Shown in pieces: positions 36,655-46,226 of a stretch of DNA of 64,000 nt (position 1 is its first letter; each line of letters starts with the position of its first letter). The DNA is from Diphasiastrum complanatum. Its lineage: Eukaryota > Streptophyta > Lycopodiopsida > Lycopodiales > Lycopodiaceae. The notes under the pieces were generated by a model. The model was not told the origin of the DNA and did no database searches. It saw only the letters and a program-made list of their open reading frames with translations. Both the position numbers and the translations under genes were made by a program. The DNA lies in the NCBI GenBank assembly GCA_029204225.1, contig CM055105.1, positions 50,346,745-50,410,744 of the forward strand, written 5' to 3'.

Positions 36655-38260
36655 TAATTGTCGGTGTGATTACTTTAAGGGTCAAGTAACCCAACATTGT
36701 ACAAAAGATGTACTTACTAAGTAAAAATAAAGAGAATATATACCATAAATAGAACTTTAGAAAATGCAAGGAAGTACATTGACATACATCTTTGGCTTTA
36801 AAAAATAGTACATTTCTTTAAAATAGATCATTGAACAAGGAGACAAAAAGAATTGATCAATGAAAACTACATAAACTTGTAACTCATTTCTTTGAAAAAA
36901 AGACAGCTTCACGTACAATTGGAAAGCAAGTTTCTAACCAGTGACAACTTCATATACAATAATTGGAAAGCAAGTTTCTCCTAAATGTCAAGTTGCAAAA
37001 CTAACTTAAAAATAACACTTTCAAATCTAACCGTCCAAATTTTGGTTAAATTTCACTCAACGAATTACAAGCGTCCTTTTGAACTTGAATGGTGAAAATG
37101 CAAGCTTTGAAAGTTGAAGAACTTATAGGTTGAAAAAGACCAAATGGCTAGGTTTGAAGTCAAGTGATCTCCAAAGAAAAGTGAGCTTTGAGTGCAAAAC
37201 ATGGCTTGATTTCCTTTTACATTAAAAGGGTTATTGTACATTCTGCTTTCAAGTGATCTCCATGGGCTGCCTTTTAATTGGAGTATTTGCGAAGATTTCA
37301 AGATTTTTAAGGATAATAATCATGGGGTGTTAGCATGGAGCCCTCTAAATTTTTTTACTTTTCAACAATGCTTTTGAAGATCTGGAGACTCTCATTCCAA
37401 CACACAAACATTTTTAAATCATAAATGTACGACGCTAGGCCAAACCTCATCTAGGACACACTGATGCAAACCTCTAAGCCATGAGTTAAGAATTTACAAC
37501 CACATGGCATAATTTCTCTCATACTCAACTCACCCCACCAACCTTTGACAATGAGTCGTTTTCAAAATTGCGTGGACACATCCTGTAATTTGTCGACATT
37601 CTAATTGGAGAATGGAGATGCCAAGCCCTTCCATGGGAGATTCACGCATCTCTTTTGGGATGGTTGATAACTTGATGTAGAAGGGGTGAAGCCATTCCAC
37701 CACCCACCATCTCTTGTTGTCGACAAACGTATCCTTGTGCATACCAAACTTTCAAATTGAAGGGCTTCTATTATTTTTATCTTTCATTTGACTTGTATTT
37801 CAAATCCTACTTGACAATTAGAAAAAAATTCAGCAAGAATTGAGGCTTTTATCAACATAATCATGAAAGGAGATTTTTTAAACTTTTGACCTTGTATGGA
37901 AAATGGGCTTTTCAGATTGACCTTCAAGAAAGGTGGAGAAACTTTAGGTTTGGTTTTAAATAACACTCTCTTGCAAGTTTTTGCCTTTCTTTGAAAGGCA
38001 AACTTGGCCTTTGACGTGCATGGCAAGCTTGCAAATGGCAAACCTTATCCTATCTTTCAAGGCCCCACCCCCCCCCCAAAAAAAAAATATGAGCCTTCCA
38101 ACCTTTTTTGCACTCACTTTCTGATAGCCCACCATACCCCCATGTGACTTTATGCCCACCATGTACTTTGCACCTCACCACTAGATGCTTGCCACGTGGC
38201 ATACTTTTTAGCAGTTGGATTCTGTGAGCACGTGGCAACATCTGAATGCTTTGTAGCGGA
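36655..38260. other. Intergenic, nothing recognised
   Basis: AT-rich with no coding block. TTGGAAAGCAAGTTTCT recurs at about 36919 and 36963. Minus-strand frames here have no domain. Confidence 0.5.
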
Positions 38261-38370
38261 ATCTAACGGTGACCGAGTTGAGATGGTTCAGTGCCATTAA
38301 GATGGAAGGCACTATCCCTTGGCACCGACCCACCCTACCCAAGGGCCAGGGAATCCCGCCCCTCCCATAC

Positions 38371-38460
38371 CTGCGAGGCTCGGGAAGCCTTATGCCCATG
38401 TTTGTGAGGTTAAGAACCCTTATGCCCGCGCTTGAGAGGTTCGGGAACCCTTATGCCAAG
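38371..38460. repeat. 30-bp minisatellite, three units, upstream of gene copy 1
   Basis: Units 38371-38400, 38401-38430 and 38431-38460 share a GAGGTTNGGGAACC-type core and CTTATGCCC. They lie about 60 bases before the conserved CGATGGCGGATT word and so are probably in the promoter of the gene that follows. Confidence 0.88.
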
Positions 38461-38518
38461 GACTTCTCGCGAATTCTCCAGTTTGATCATCGAAATGCCT
38501 TGTTTTTTTGTTGCTCAA

Positions 38519-38530
38519 CGATGGCGGATT
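38519..38530 (+). promoter_or_regulatory. Conserved CGATGGCGGATT word, copy 1
   Basis: The same 12 bases occur at 44036-44047 before the paralogue, 394-512 bases ahead of the conserved start codon. It contains an ATG, so it may be an upstream exon or a small upstream frame; sequences differ just after it. Confidence 0.5.
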
Positions 38531-39032
38531 CAGTTGTGCATTGGGTTTTGTTTTGATCAGGATTTGTCAAAGGATTTGCATTCCTCTGCTTTGATTTATA
38601 TCAGTATTTGTTCGTATTTGCTTAATTATGGTGATAGAAGAGAGCATATCACTTGTGTCAGCTTCAGAGGTTGAGCAATTGCTGGCTCTGAGGAGAATTG
38701 GTTCATGACAGGTTTGTCAAATCTGGGAATGCGCATGCTTGAGCCTTTTTTGGGGATTGGGAATTGCAGCGAAAGTTCAAATTGATCTGTAGCTCTCAGC
38801 GCATAGCTGACAGGACAGTATAGAGTAATGTTTTTTGGTACGGTTTTGGTAGATTCTGTCGTCGGGAATGCTGGAAGTGGGGCTGGGTCTCACTGTTTTA
38901 TTGTGATGGGTTCATTATTTTTGGTTGAGATGGGATTTTGGGAAGAAAAATGAGGTGGGCTTGGCAATTGAGTAGGCTTTGTTGACCTGCTCGCTTTCAT
39001 TCAGCATAGCTGCGGAAAGCTGTTGCTGCAGC

Positions 39033-39863
39033 ATGGCTCTTCAATCTTCATGGATTCGACGCTTAAGACCAGCAGATCGGAGCTCAGAGAAGAAGCTTTT
39101 CAGCAAGGCTACGGATCTGTCAAACGATCCCTTTGTGAAAGAGAATGAAGGCAATGATGGCCCTCCTCTTGCTTCAGATGTTCAGTCTAGTAAAGTAGCA
39201 GACGAAGGATTTGTAAGGGGAAAGCGCATAGCTCAGGTTTTTAGAACTGGCGGTTCATCATTACGTTCATTCAATAATCCTGAATCGTATCAGAAAAAAA
39301 CATCCGCCTTTGCTGAGGTATCCGATAGGCATGCGTCTGAAGCAACTGCTCCTCAGATATTGAGCAGTGATTCAAAGGGCGATTCTGGAAAGAACCCACA
39401 AGTAGGCGGCTCAAAGCAAGTGTTGGAAAAACTTCAAGACTTGGATCAAGAAAGCAAAAGTTCACTCACAGTGCGCATTGCAACACAGCCTAAACTATCG
39501 CCTAGAGCTAGATCGCTTGGAAACAATGATGCTGAGAATTTGGCCACACGTACGGAGCTTAATACTGAGGATGGTCACGAGCAAAATCTTACTGGTTTAG
39601 GACCCTTTCGGACAAGCTCAAGAAAACCTCCATTGCCACCGTCAAAGAACGGCAGGATCATATGCAGAAAAGCTCTTAATCGCCCAGGATCAAACGCCTC
39701 GCAACGCAAAGTCGTCAAGTTTGGTTCATGGCTCAACCAGCAGAACTCATTGGCATCAAAGCAGAGGGCTGTTTTAGCTGAGGACACATCAGGAAAACTG
39801 GAACAACACCACGGTAAGACCTGGAAAAATAAATCAAAGGAAGTAGTTAGGCCAACTTGCTGA
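39033..39863 (+). CDS. Uncharacterised Ser-rich basic protein, paralogue 1
   Basis: 276 residues from the ATG that is also conserved in the second copy (MALQSSWIRRLRPADRSSEK here, MAIQSAWIQRLTPANRNSES there). No known domain or membrane segment is seen; composition (Ser, Lys, Asn, Gln) suggests a largely disordered protein. Shared blocks with paralogue 2 are LASDVQS, LSSDSK..SGKNPQ, GPFR..SRKPPLP.S.N.RIIC and VVK.G.W near the C terminus. The frame stays open to 38979 upstream. GTAAGA at 39814 sits at the same point as in the paralogue and could be a splice donor, in which case the last 16 codons are intron. Conservation of frame between two diverged copies is the main argument that it is a real gene. 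Its function is unknown. Confidence 0.72.
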   Translation: MALQSSWIRRLRPADRSSEKKLFSKATDLSNDPFVKENEGNDGPPLASDVQSSKVADEGFVRGKRIAQVFRTGGSSLRSFNNPESYQKKTSAFAEVSDRHASEATAPQILSSDSKGDSGKNPQVGGSKQVLEKLQDLDQESKSSLTVRIATQPKLSPRARSLGNNDAENLATRTELNTEDGHEQNLTGLGPFRTSSRKPPLPPSKNGRIICRKALNRPGSNASQRKVVKFGSWLNQQNSLASKQRAVLAEDTSGKLEQHHGKTWKNKSKEVVRPTC

Positions 39864-41224
39864 AGAGTGTTAATGGAAATTAACCTGTTTTGGCAGACTG
39901 ACGTTTTCTGCAGGCAGCCGAGAGGCAATTTCGGGATATCTCTTATAATCAGATTAACAAAAGCAGTCAATCCTCCTCTGGTTCCTCTGGTGTGTCTAAG
40001 TTTTCCCTTTGCTTTTTGCCCTCTCCACCTAGTGTCGCTCTCTATTGTCAGTGGCCTCTCTTTCCGCCCAGTCCAGGCATATCCTACGTCTCTCACTCAT
40101 CTACTCAGGTTCTTTTTCTCGTCTCATTGCCATGAAAGTATGCATAGGAAAATTTATCATATTTGATATCTTGGGTGGAAGGGAAATTCTAGCTTTTCCG
40201 TTGTTTGATGCATTTGGAAGTTTGTCTTGCATCATTTATTGCATGGATTACTGTCATGGACCTTAAAACAACCACCAACTCCCAAACCAGAAAGCTACCC
40301 AAAAATGTCAAAGGAGGTTCATTGATAGTTTTGGAGGCAAAACACTTACCATCAGTCCCTCAGACTTCAATCTTTACTTCCATGTCCACACTTGAGTCCC
40401 GCCTGTTGGACAGTGAACTCCATTGAATGTGTTTTCTTCCAGCTTGATTTAGCCTAAATTTATTGACTCACCACATCAGATTTCTCTCTGTTGACTCGAG
40501 ATTAGACTATCCTTGTCATACTGTGGAAATCCAATCAATCAAATCTATCCATTGCCCCAACTCAGTCACAACATGATCACCAGTTCTTATAAGCGAATGA
40601 TTGAGTTTTTCACGTTCTTGAAATTGTAGCAGTTTGATTTGTTAGAATGGCTCATTTGTTGTTCACAATAGAAGAAAAAATTAACCAACTTGTTACTGAA
40701 TTATTCATATAGTGGTGTTATTACTTTGTTTTCCTTGATGCCATCAAAATTCTCTTTGACATTGTCAAGAGTATTTAAGTGTTAAGGCAGTTGAATAGAG
40801 CTTTTCTGTAAGCTGCCATCAAAGAAAGCTGAAAGTCACACCCTTCGTGCCTGAAACCAGCCAAATCATTTTAGGAAGCTTGGAGTGAAAAGACAGACGA
40901 TACTTCACAAGAACTCCCAGTAGTCAGTAGCACCTTTGTACGGCTTTTACCCACGTGGTGGAGCCCTTTGCAAATTCCAAATCTGTGACTTTAAGCAGAT
41001 GGAGTGAACGTTGTGCAGGCCTTTCCCTTTCAGAAGACTTGAACTGACCTCATTTTCATTTGTTGCACTCAATTTATCATTACTTTGTTTTAAAAACATC
41101 GGGAACATAGCTTCAAAGAACTGTGCTTTGATGCCTTGGCCATTGTCAATTGATTTGAGAATTAAATTAAGTTTCTGGTCAGCTTTATGACCACCATCTG
41201 GTCTACCACATAAACAATCAAGTA

Positions 41225-41255
<31 letters not shown>

Positions 41256-41446
41256 TCACTAACTTTTGGATTCTAAAAGTTAAATAGAAATAGAAATCAG
41301 AAGTAGTTCTTTTCCCTCCTGATTTCAAGGAGTGATGATGTCTCTTGCTTTCGTTCAGAGCAGGTTTTGTTTCTAAGCTACCATTTTCTCTGCACTTTAG
41401 GGTAGAATCCCTTAGGAAACAAATTGACGGAGATAGTGGACCTTTA
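39864..41446 (+). other. 3' flank of paralogue 1, duplicated downstream
   Basis: No further coding block is clear. Several segments align with the 3' flank of paralogue 2: 40040-40180 with 45380-45520, 40560-40660 with 45545-45640, 40903-41062 with 45800-45970, and 41255-41415 with 46088-46226. It may hold introns, 3' exons or untranslated sequence. Confidence 0.6.
41227..41252. repeat. (AT)13 microsatellite
   Basis: Uninterrupted AT run inside the 3' flank of paralogue 1. Confidence 0.95.
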
Positions 41447-41527
41447 ACATGAAACACCTAGAGAACATTTGAGTGAAGCATAAATCTTGCAGAATTTAAT
41501 GCTTTGCCATTCTTGTGAATAATGCCA

Positions 41528-42481
41528 CATAGAACCTGTGTTGCAGCGGATCGCGATCCGCTGCAAAAACGTTCCAGATCGTGCGATCCGGAACGTCAGC
41601 GATCCGCGACCCGGATCGCAAATTTTATTTTATTTTATTTTTTTTGTGGAAAAAGGAGTAATGGCCAATTTTTTTTTTTGAGTTTAATACTAACTAAACC
41701 ATAATTGAATGGTGGACATGCTTTTCCAATAGATACCAGAAATCAGTTTTGAATGGTGTTCTGATGCCAATGGTTTGTAGATCTACTGATTCCGTTTTCT
41801 GTTAGAAAATGATAGAAAGAGTTAGAAGGAGCCTTCCTTAGACTGGCGAGAATTGTATACTTCTTTTGGAATAGCTGAAACAGGGGGTTCGGGGGGCGGT
41901 AGCCCCCTGGTGGGGGATTTTGGGGGGCAACACCCCCCAACGGCGGGGTCCGGGGTAAGGCCTCGACGGTAAGGCCTCTTCATGATTTGGCCTTCCAACT
42001 CCCTAAGTGAAAACACACTTTTTGGTGTTTCGCACCCGAAACAGTTGGCAAACTACACAGTCATAATGCTCTCAATCAGAGCTTTCATCTGATACCCATA
42101 TCGCCTAAAAACATTTCCAAAGAAAAAAAAAAAAGATTCTGCGCGATTCTGGGAAAATCTCGAAATGCGATTCTGACCGCGATTTAGAATCGCGGTGCAT
42201 CTATGGCTGAAACCATCTAGTGATGTCCAAATTTTTGAAACCATATGAAAATGCAGCCAGTTTTCTTAAACCATCTATTGATGTCCAGATTTCTAATCAA
42301 TGTAGCCTGCAGCCATCTGAAACCAAGCAACAGATCTGCATAACAATTGCTTTTTTGATATCCTTTCACATGATACCCATATTGGCAACTATACAAAAAA
42401 AAAATAATTTGCGTTCCTGGAAACCCTAATGGGAAATCCCGGATCGCGTTCTGGAACGCGGACTGCAACTATGCATAGAAC
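41528..42481. mobile_element. Non-autonomous hAT-type element (outer)
   Basis: The element is 41536-42473 (938 bp), flanked by a perfect 8-bp direct repeat CATAGAAC at 41528-41535 and 42474-42481. Its left tip is CTGTGTTGCAG and the right tip, read inward, CATAGTTGCAG. The left end holds a perfect 22-bp palindrome at 41543-41564 centred on GGATCGCGATCC plus further GGATCGC and GGAACG words; the right end holds GGATCGCG and GGAACGCG. The right end also has the GATACCCATATTGG word of the full hAT element. No coding capacity. It interrupts the region between the two paralogues and contains a second element. Confidence 0.82.
41874..42213. mobile_element. Non-autonomous hAT-type element (inner, nested)
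   Basis: An 8-bp direct repeat GCTGAAAC at 41874-41881 and 42206-42213 brackets 41882-42205 (324 bp). The right tip is GTGCATCTATG, the same as the full hAT element, preceded by the CACCCGAAACAG, AATCAGAGC and GATACCCATAT modules and GAATCGC words. The left tip (AGGGGGTTCGGGG) does not match the right one, so the left end may be replaced or belong to another subfamily. The left 80 bases are very GC-rich with two small hairpins (GGGGGC/GCCCCC and TGGGGGG/CCCCCCA). Confidence 0.6.
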
Positions 42482-42559
42482 CGATAGAGACAGGCACAAT
42501 TTTTTTCCACTGAGGCATAGTCATCTGGGACGTGCAATAGGACTGCTCTGAAGAATAAC

Positions 42560-42700
42560 TAGTTTTGAGATGAATGATTTGATGGATATTGTTGTAGGTG
42601 TGGAGGAGAGACCTTTGGCACCACAAGATCAATTGAGGTATGACAAGAGGGCAAAGAAAGCTTTACATGTGATCAAGATGAATGTGACTAATGAACTTCT
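42560..42700 (+). pseudogene. Copia Gag fragment
   Basis: Reads MNDLMDIVVGVEERPLAPQD, then KRAKKALHVIKMNVTNELLK and EVGKCTT, which resembles the N-terminal half of UBN2-type copia Gag. The following codons up to 42890 do not fit. No LTR is nearby. Confidence 0.6.
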
Positions 42701-43509
42701 CAAGGAAGTTGGTAAGTGCACAACCCTCCATTTGCTAAGGAACAAAGCAATGGCAGTTCCTGCACTATGCATGTATGTGTGTCATAACTTGTGCCAACGT
42801 CCACCAACTCAAGTGGAACAGCCTTGTCTGACCATCGGTATACAACAACAAATTGCAGCATGCTATGAAACATCCCCAAAGCCAGCCTAAGAGATTGAAT
42901 AGGCAAGTTGAAGAGTATGCTAGAAATCATTGGAAAAAGAAAGAACCTCCAACCACATAGATCCCAGGTTCTTATAGGAACATTATATACTAGAGAGCAT
43001 TTGCTTCAAAGGAGTCTAAAGAGAGAGCTCAAGGAAAATAGCCTTGCACCATAGACTTTGATTTCCATAGTTGAAATAGCCAAGCCACCCTTGTACATAG
43101 AATCACCATGAAAGATGACCTCTCAACGCAAAAGGATTCATAGGAGCTCAAAGAATTTATCAAATCCCAGGAATTTGAGTTTACTTTGAAAGAACTCACA
43201 ATTTGACTCCTTAGCATAGAGCTTTTCTTGCCTTAGGAGACCCAAGACGAGTTCAGACATTCTGCGAGTAAATGAAAAGTGAGTTTTGCGAGTTTTTTAG
43301 CGCACGATCTATTACTCATGGCTAGCTAAACACTGATGGGTTTCCATAACATCAAAAATATTCGTAATACGATACTGGACACATTGATATACATGTCTTC
43401 AATTTACGGTACCAAACACATTGATGTACATGTCCCGGGACGCCAGCGGTATGCTGTCGGGACCATTCGGTCTAGGAACTGGTTGTTTCCATATCTGTCA
43501 TGGCTTGTG
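42701..43509. other. Intergenic with a dispersed repeat
   Basis: The segment near 43185-43240 (TTTGAAAGAACTCAC, GACTCCTTAGCATAGAG, TTTTCTTG) matches two copies at 58798-58905 and 59000-59108. No gene is recognised. Confidence 0.55.
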
Positions 43510-43810
43510 GTCTTGCTTGAGTGGAAGTTACCTGTTTATGGCTGTCCAGTCTGGCGTGGCGCCAGGTTGGCTTCCAGCGCTCGTGACGAAGTTTTGAGTT
43601 GGTTAAGTCTGATGTAAGTCAGACGACTTGCTTGGAATGGATGTTACTCGTTTGTAGCGAAGCTTCGAGTTAGTTAAGTTTGATGTATGTCGGGCGGCTT
43701 GCTTGGAGGGAAGTCATCCACATCGGGACTCCCGATCTGGCATGGCGCCAGGTTGAATTTCAATGTTGGTTTTGGAACTTCAAGTTGGTTAAGTTTAATC
43801 GTTGTTGACT
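43510..43810. repeat. Degenerate tandem repeats upstream of gene copy 2
   Basis: Units share TTGCTTGGAGTGGAAGT-type, TGGCGTGGCGCCAGGTTG and GAGTTGGTTAAGTTTGATGT words, with copies near 43513, 43630 and 43700-43805. They lie just ahead of the conserved 5' word of the second paralogue. Confidence 0.75.
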
Positions 43811-44035
43811 GATTGTATGTCAAGTGGGTTCAGACGGCAATAGTTGAAAGCTGGGAAGCTAAGTCGTGGTTTGGCCAGTTTGATATGCTTGTGGTACACC
43901 TCTCAAGAAAAAGTTCACCCACGTTCCGAAATGGGAATAGTTGGGAACGCGTTGCGTTTCGAAACGGGTATTTATGCCGATCAGCCCCTGGTCCTCAACC
44001 AAGGATTTTGCGAAGCTTTGCTCCTTCCTCCGCAG

Positions 44036-44047
44036 CGATGGCGGATT
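44036..44047 (+). promoter_or_regulatory. Conserved CGATGGCGGATT word, copy 2
   Basis: Counterpart of 38519-38530 ahead of paralogue 1. Confidence 0.5.
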
Positions 44048-44431
44048 ACATAAACATTTGTTGCTTTAGTAATGTAATGGTGCAAATTGAGACAAGAAAG
44101 AGGTGCTGCTTTTATCTCTTCTGTGAGCTACAGTGTTGCTGGTTTTGAAGACAGCAATGTGAATTTGTTTGTGACTTTTGAAAACAGAAACAGATGATGG
44201 TTGAGGAGTTTTCTGCATTTTTTATTGCAGTGATGGTAGTCCAATTTGATGCGTAGCTCTGCTAATTTTGTGTGTTATGTAGGTTATGGCATGGAGGCTG
44301 GCAAGAGTGGCGCTCATTCATCATCTTTGGGCGAGATGGATTTTGGGAAGAAACTTGAGGTGAGCTTGTCAGGTTTGGATCATTTTTCACCTCGCTTGCT
44401 TGCTTCCAGCTTAGAAAGATGTTGCGGCAGC

Positions 44432-45241
44432 ATGGCTATTCAATCAGCATGGATTCAACGCTTAACGCCAGCCAATCGGAACTCAGAAAGCAAAAGTTCA
44501 AGCAAGGCTTGGAATATGTCAAATGATCGGTGTGTCAAACTAAATCAGAATCTTTCTCTTGCTTCAGATGTTCAGTCTGATGGATACATAAGTTCGAAAA
44601 AAGCAGACAAAGGATCGGTCGAAAGAAAGTGCATAGCTCAACTTTTTGAAAGAAGCAGATCACCATCACTTTCATTTAAGAAGCCTAAGCTATATAAGGA
44701 ACAAATAATTGTCTTTGATGAGGGCTCAGAGAGGCTGGCCTCTAAACCAAATGCTCTTCAACTACTCAGCAGCGATTCAAAGGATGTTTCTGGAAAGAAC
44801 CCACAAATAGAAATTTCAAAGCAATTAATGGAAAACCTTAAAGACCTGAATGAAGCAAGCATAAACTCACCTACACAAGGAAGTGTAGCACAGCCAATAC
44901 TATCATCTAAAGCTGGATCGCGACACCGTGATCCTGAGAATTCGGCCACACACATGGAACTTACTAGGATTCCTTACGAGCAAAATGTGGTTGGTTTTGG
45001 GCCTTTCCGGGCAGGCTCAAGAAAACCTCCATTGCCACAGTCAGACAATAGCAGGATTATATGCAGCAAAGCTTTTGATCCCCCAGAATCACATGCTTTT
45101 CAATACAAAGTTGTCAAGCTTGGTGCATGGAGTAAGCGAAAGTACTCAATTCTGTCAGAAGCGTCAAAGCCGTGGCCTGTTTTGACTGAGGACAGACTCG
45201 GCAAATTGGCTCAACATCACAGTAAGATCTGGAAATTATAG
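44432..45241 (+). CDS. Uncharacterised Ser-rich basic protein, paralogue 2
   Basis: 269 residues from the conserved ATG (MAIQSAWIQRLTPANRNSES). The frame is open upstream to 44246, adding MEAGKSGAHSSSLGEMDFGK, but copy 1 has a different frame there, so the shared Met is preferred; an upstream exon is possible because GAG/GTGAGC at about 44360 and TTCCAG at about 44409 could be splice signals in both copies. Blocks shared with paralogue 1 are LASDVQS, LSSDSKDVSGKNPQ, GFGPFRAGSRKPPLP and VVKLGAW. The gap of 5.4 kb between copies, the same orientation and shared flanks show a tandem duplication. GTAAGATC at 45222 may be a donor site. No domain is recognised and the function is unknown. Confidence 0.72.
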   Translation: MAIQSAWIQRLTPANRNSESKSSSKAWNMSNDRCVKLNQNLSLASDVQSDGYISSKKADKGSVERKCIAQLFERSRSPSLSFKKPKLYKEQIIVFDEGSERLASKPNALQLLSSDSKDVSGKNPQIEISKQLMENLKDLNEASINSPTQGSVAQPILSSKAGSRHRDPENSATHMELTRIPYEQNVVGFGPFRAGSRKPPLPQSDNSRIICSKAFDPPESHAFQYKVVKLGAWSKRKYSILSEASKPWPVLTEDRLGKLAQHHSKIWKL

Positions 45242-46226
45242 CAAAGGAAATTTTCAGGCTATCTCCCTTCAGAAAATTTCATGTTTCAAATACATAATTA
45301 GATTAAAAGCGAAACCAATCAATCCTACCTGGGTTTCCCTCGGCTTGTCTCAGTTGTCCATCTGCTCACAGTCTATTTTCAGGGGCCTCTCTATCTGCCC
45401 AGACTGTGCATTTCTCTCTCACTCTCTCACTAAATTTTTTTCTCTTCTCATTGCCATCTTAGTTTGCATAGAGAAAATTTTCATGATATGATAGCTCGAG
45501 TGGAAAGAAAATCTAGCTTTTTAATCTTTAACTCAGTCAAAATCTGATCACGAGCAGATAAATTTGGTTCTATACGTTCTTGAAACTGTACAGATTTGTA
45601 TCTATTGGAATGGCTCATTTTTTATTTCTATCACAGGGCAAGAAAAAATCATCCAACGTCCTAATCGATTATTTATATAGCAGTGTTAATGTGTTGTTCT
45701 CTTTGATGGCATGCATAGTCTCTTTGACATTATCAAGACTGTTTGAACTGTAGAGGGATTATAAATCTGAACAGATTTTTCTTAATGTGCCATCAAACAG
45801 GCAATACTGCATAAAATTCCCAGTTGTCAGCATTAACTTCACATCTAGTGATTTCATTCAAGTGATGAAGCCCTTTCCAGATTCCAAATATGTGACTTTC
45901 ACGGTGGAATCAACACTGTGCAGGATTTTGGCTTTTAGAAGGCTTACTGACCTCACGTTGATTTTCTGAGATAATGTTAGTTAGTCCTTTGTTATAAACC
46001 TTTGTCCCACCGTCTAAACTGGAACAGCTATAACTTTTGAATGAAATTTGTATATGACTATCCAACCTTTAAATTAAAGTGCAATTCACTGACTTTTGGG
46101 TTCTAGAAACTTTATAAGAAGCAGAAATCCTCATTAAAAGTCATAAGTTCTTTCAGTAGTCACGTGTCTTGCATTTGTATACCACAGGCATTTTCTTTAC
46201 ACTTTGGGCACATATCCCTTGGTGAT
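45242..46226 (+). other. 3' flank of paralogue 2
   Basis: Aligns in patches with 39870-41415. The match ends near 46226, which marks the right edge of the tandem duplication. Confidence 0.6.
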
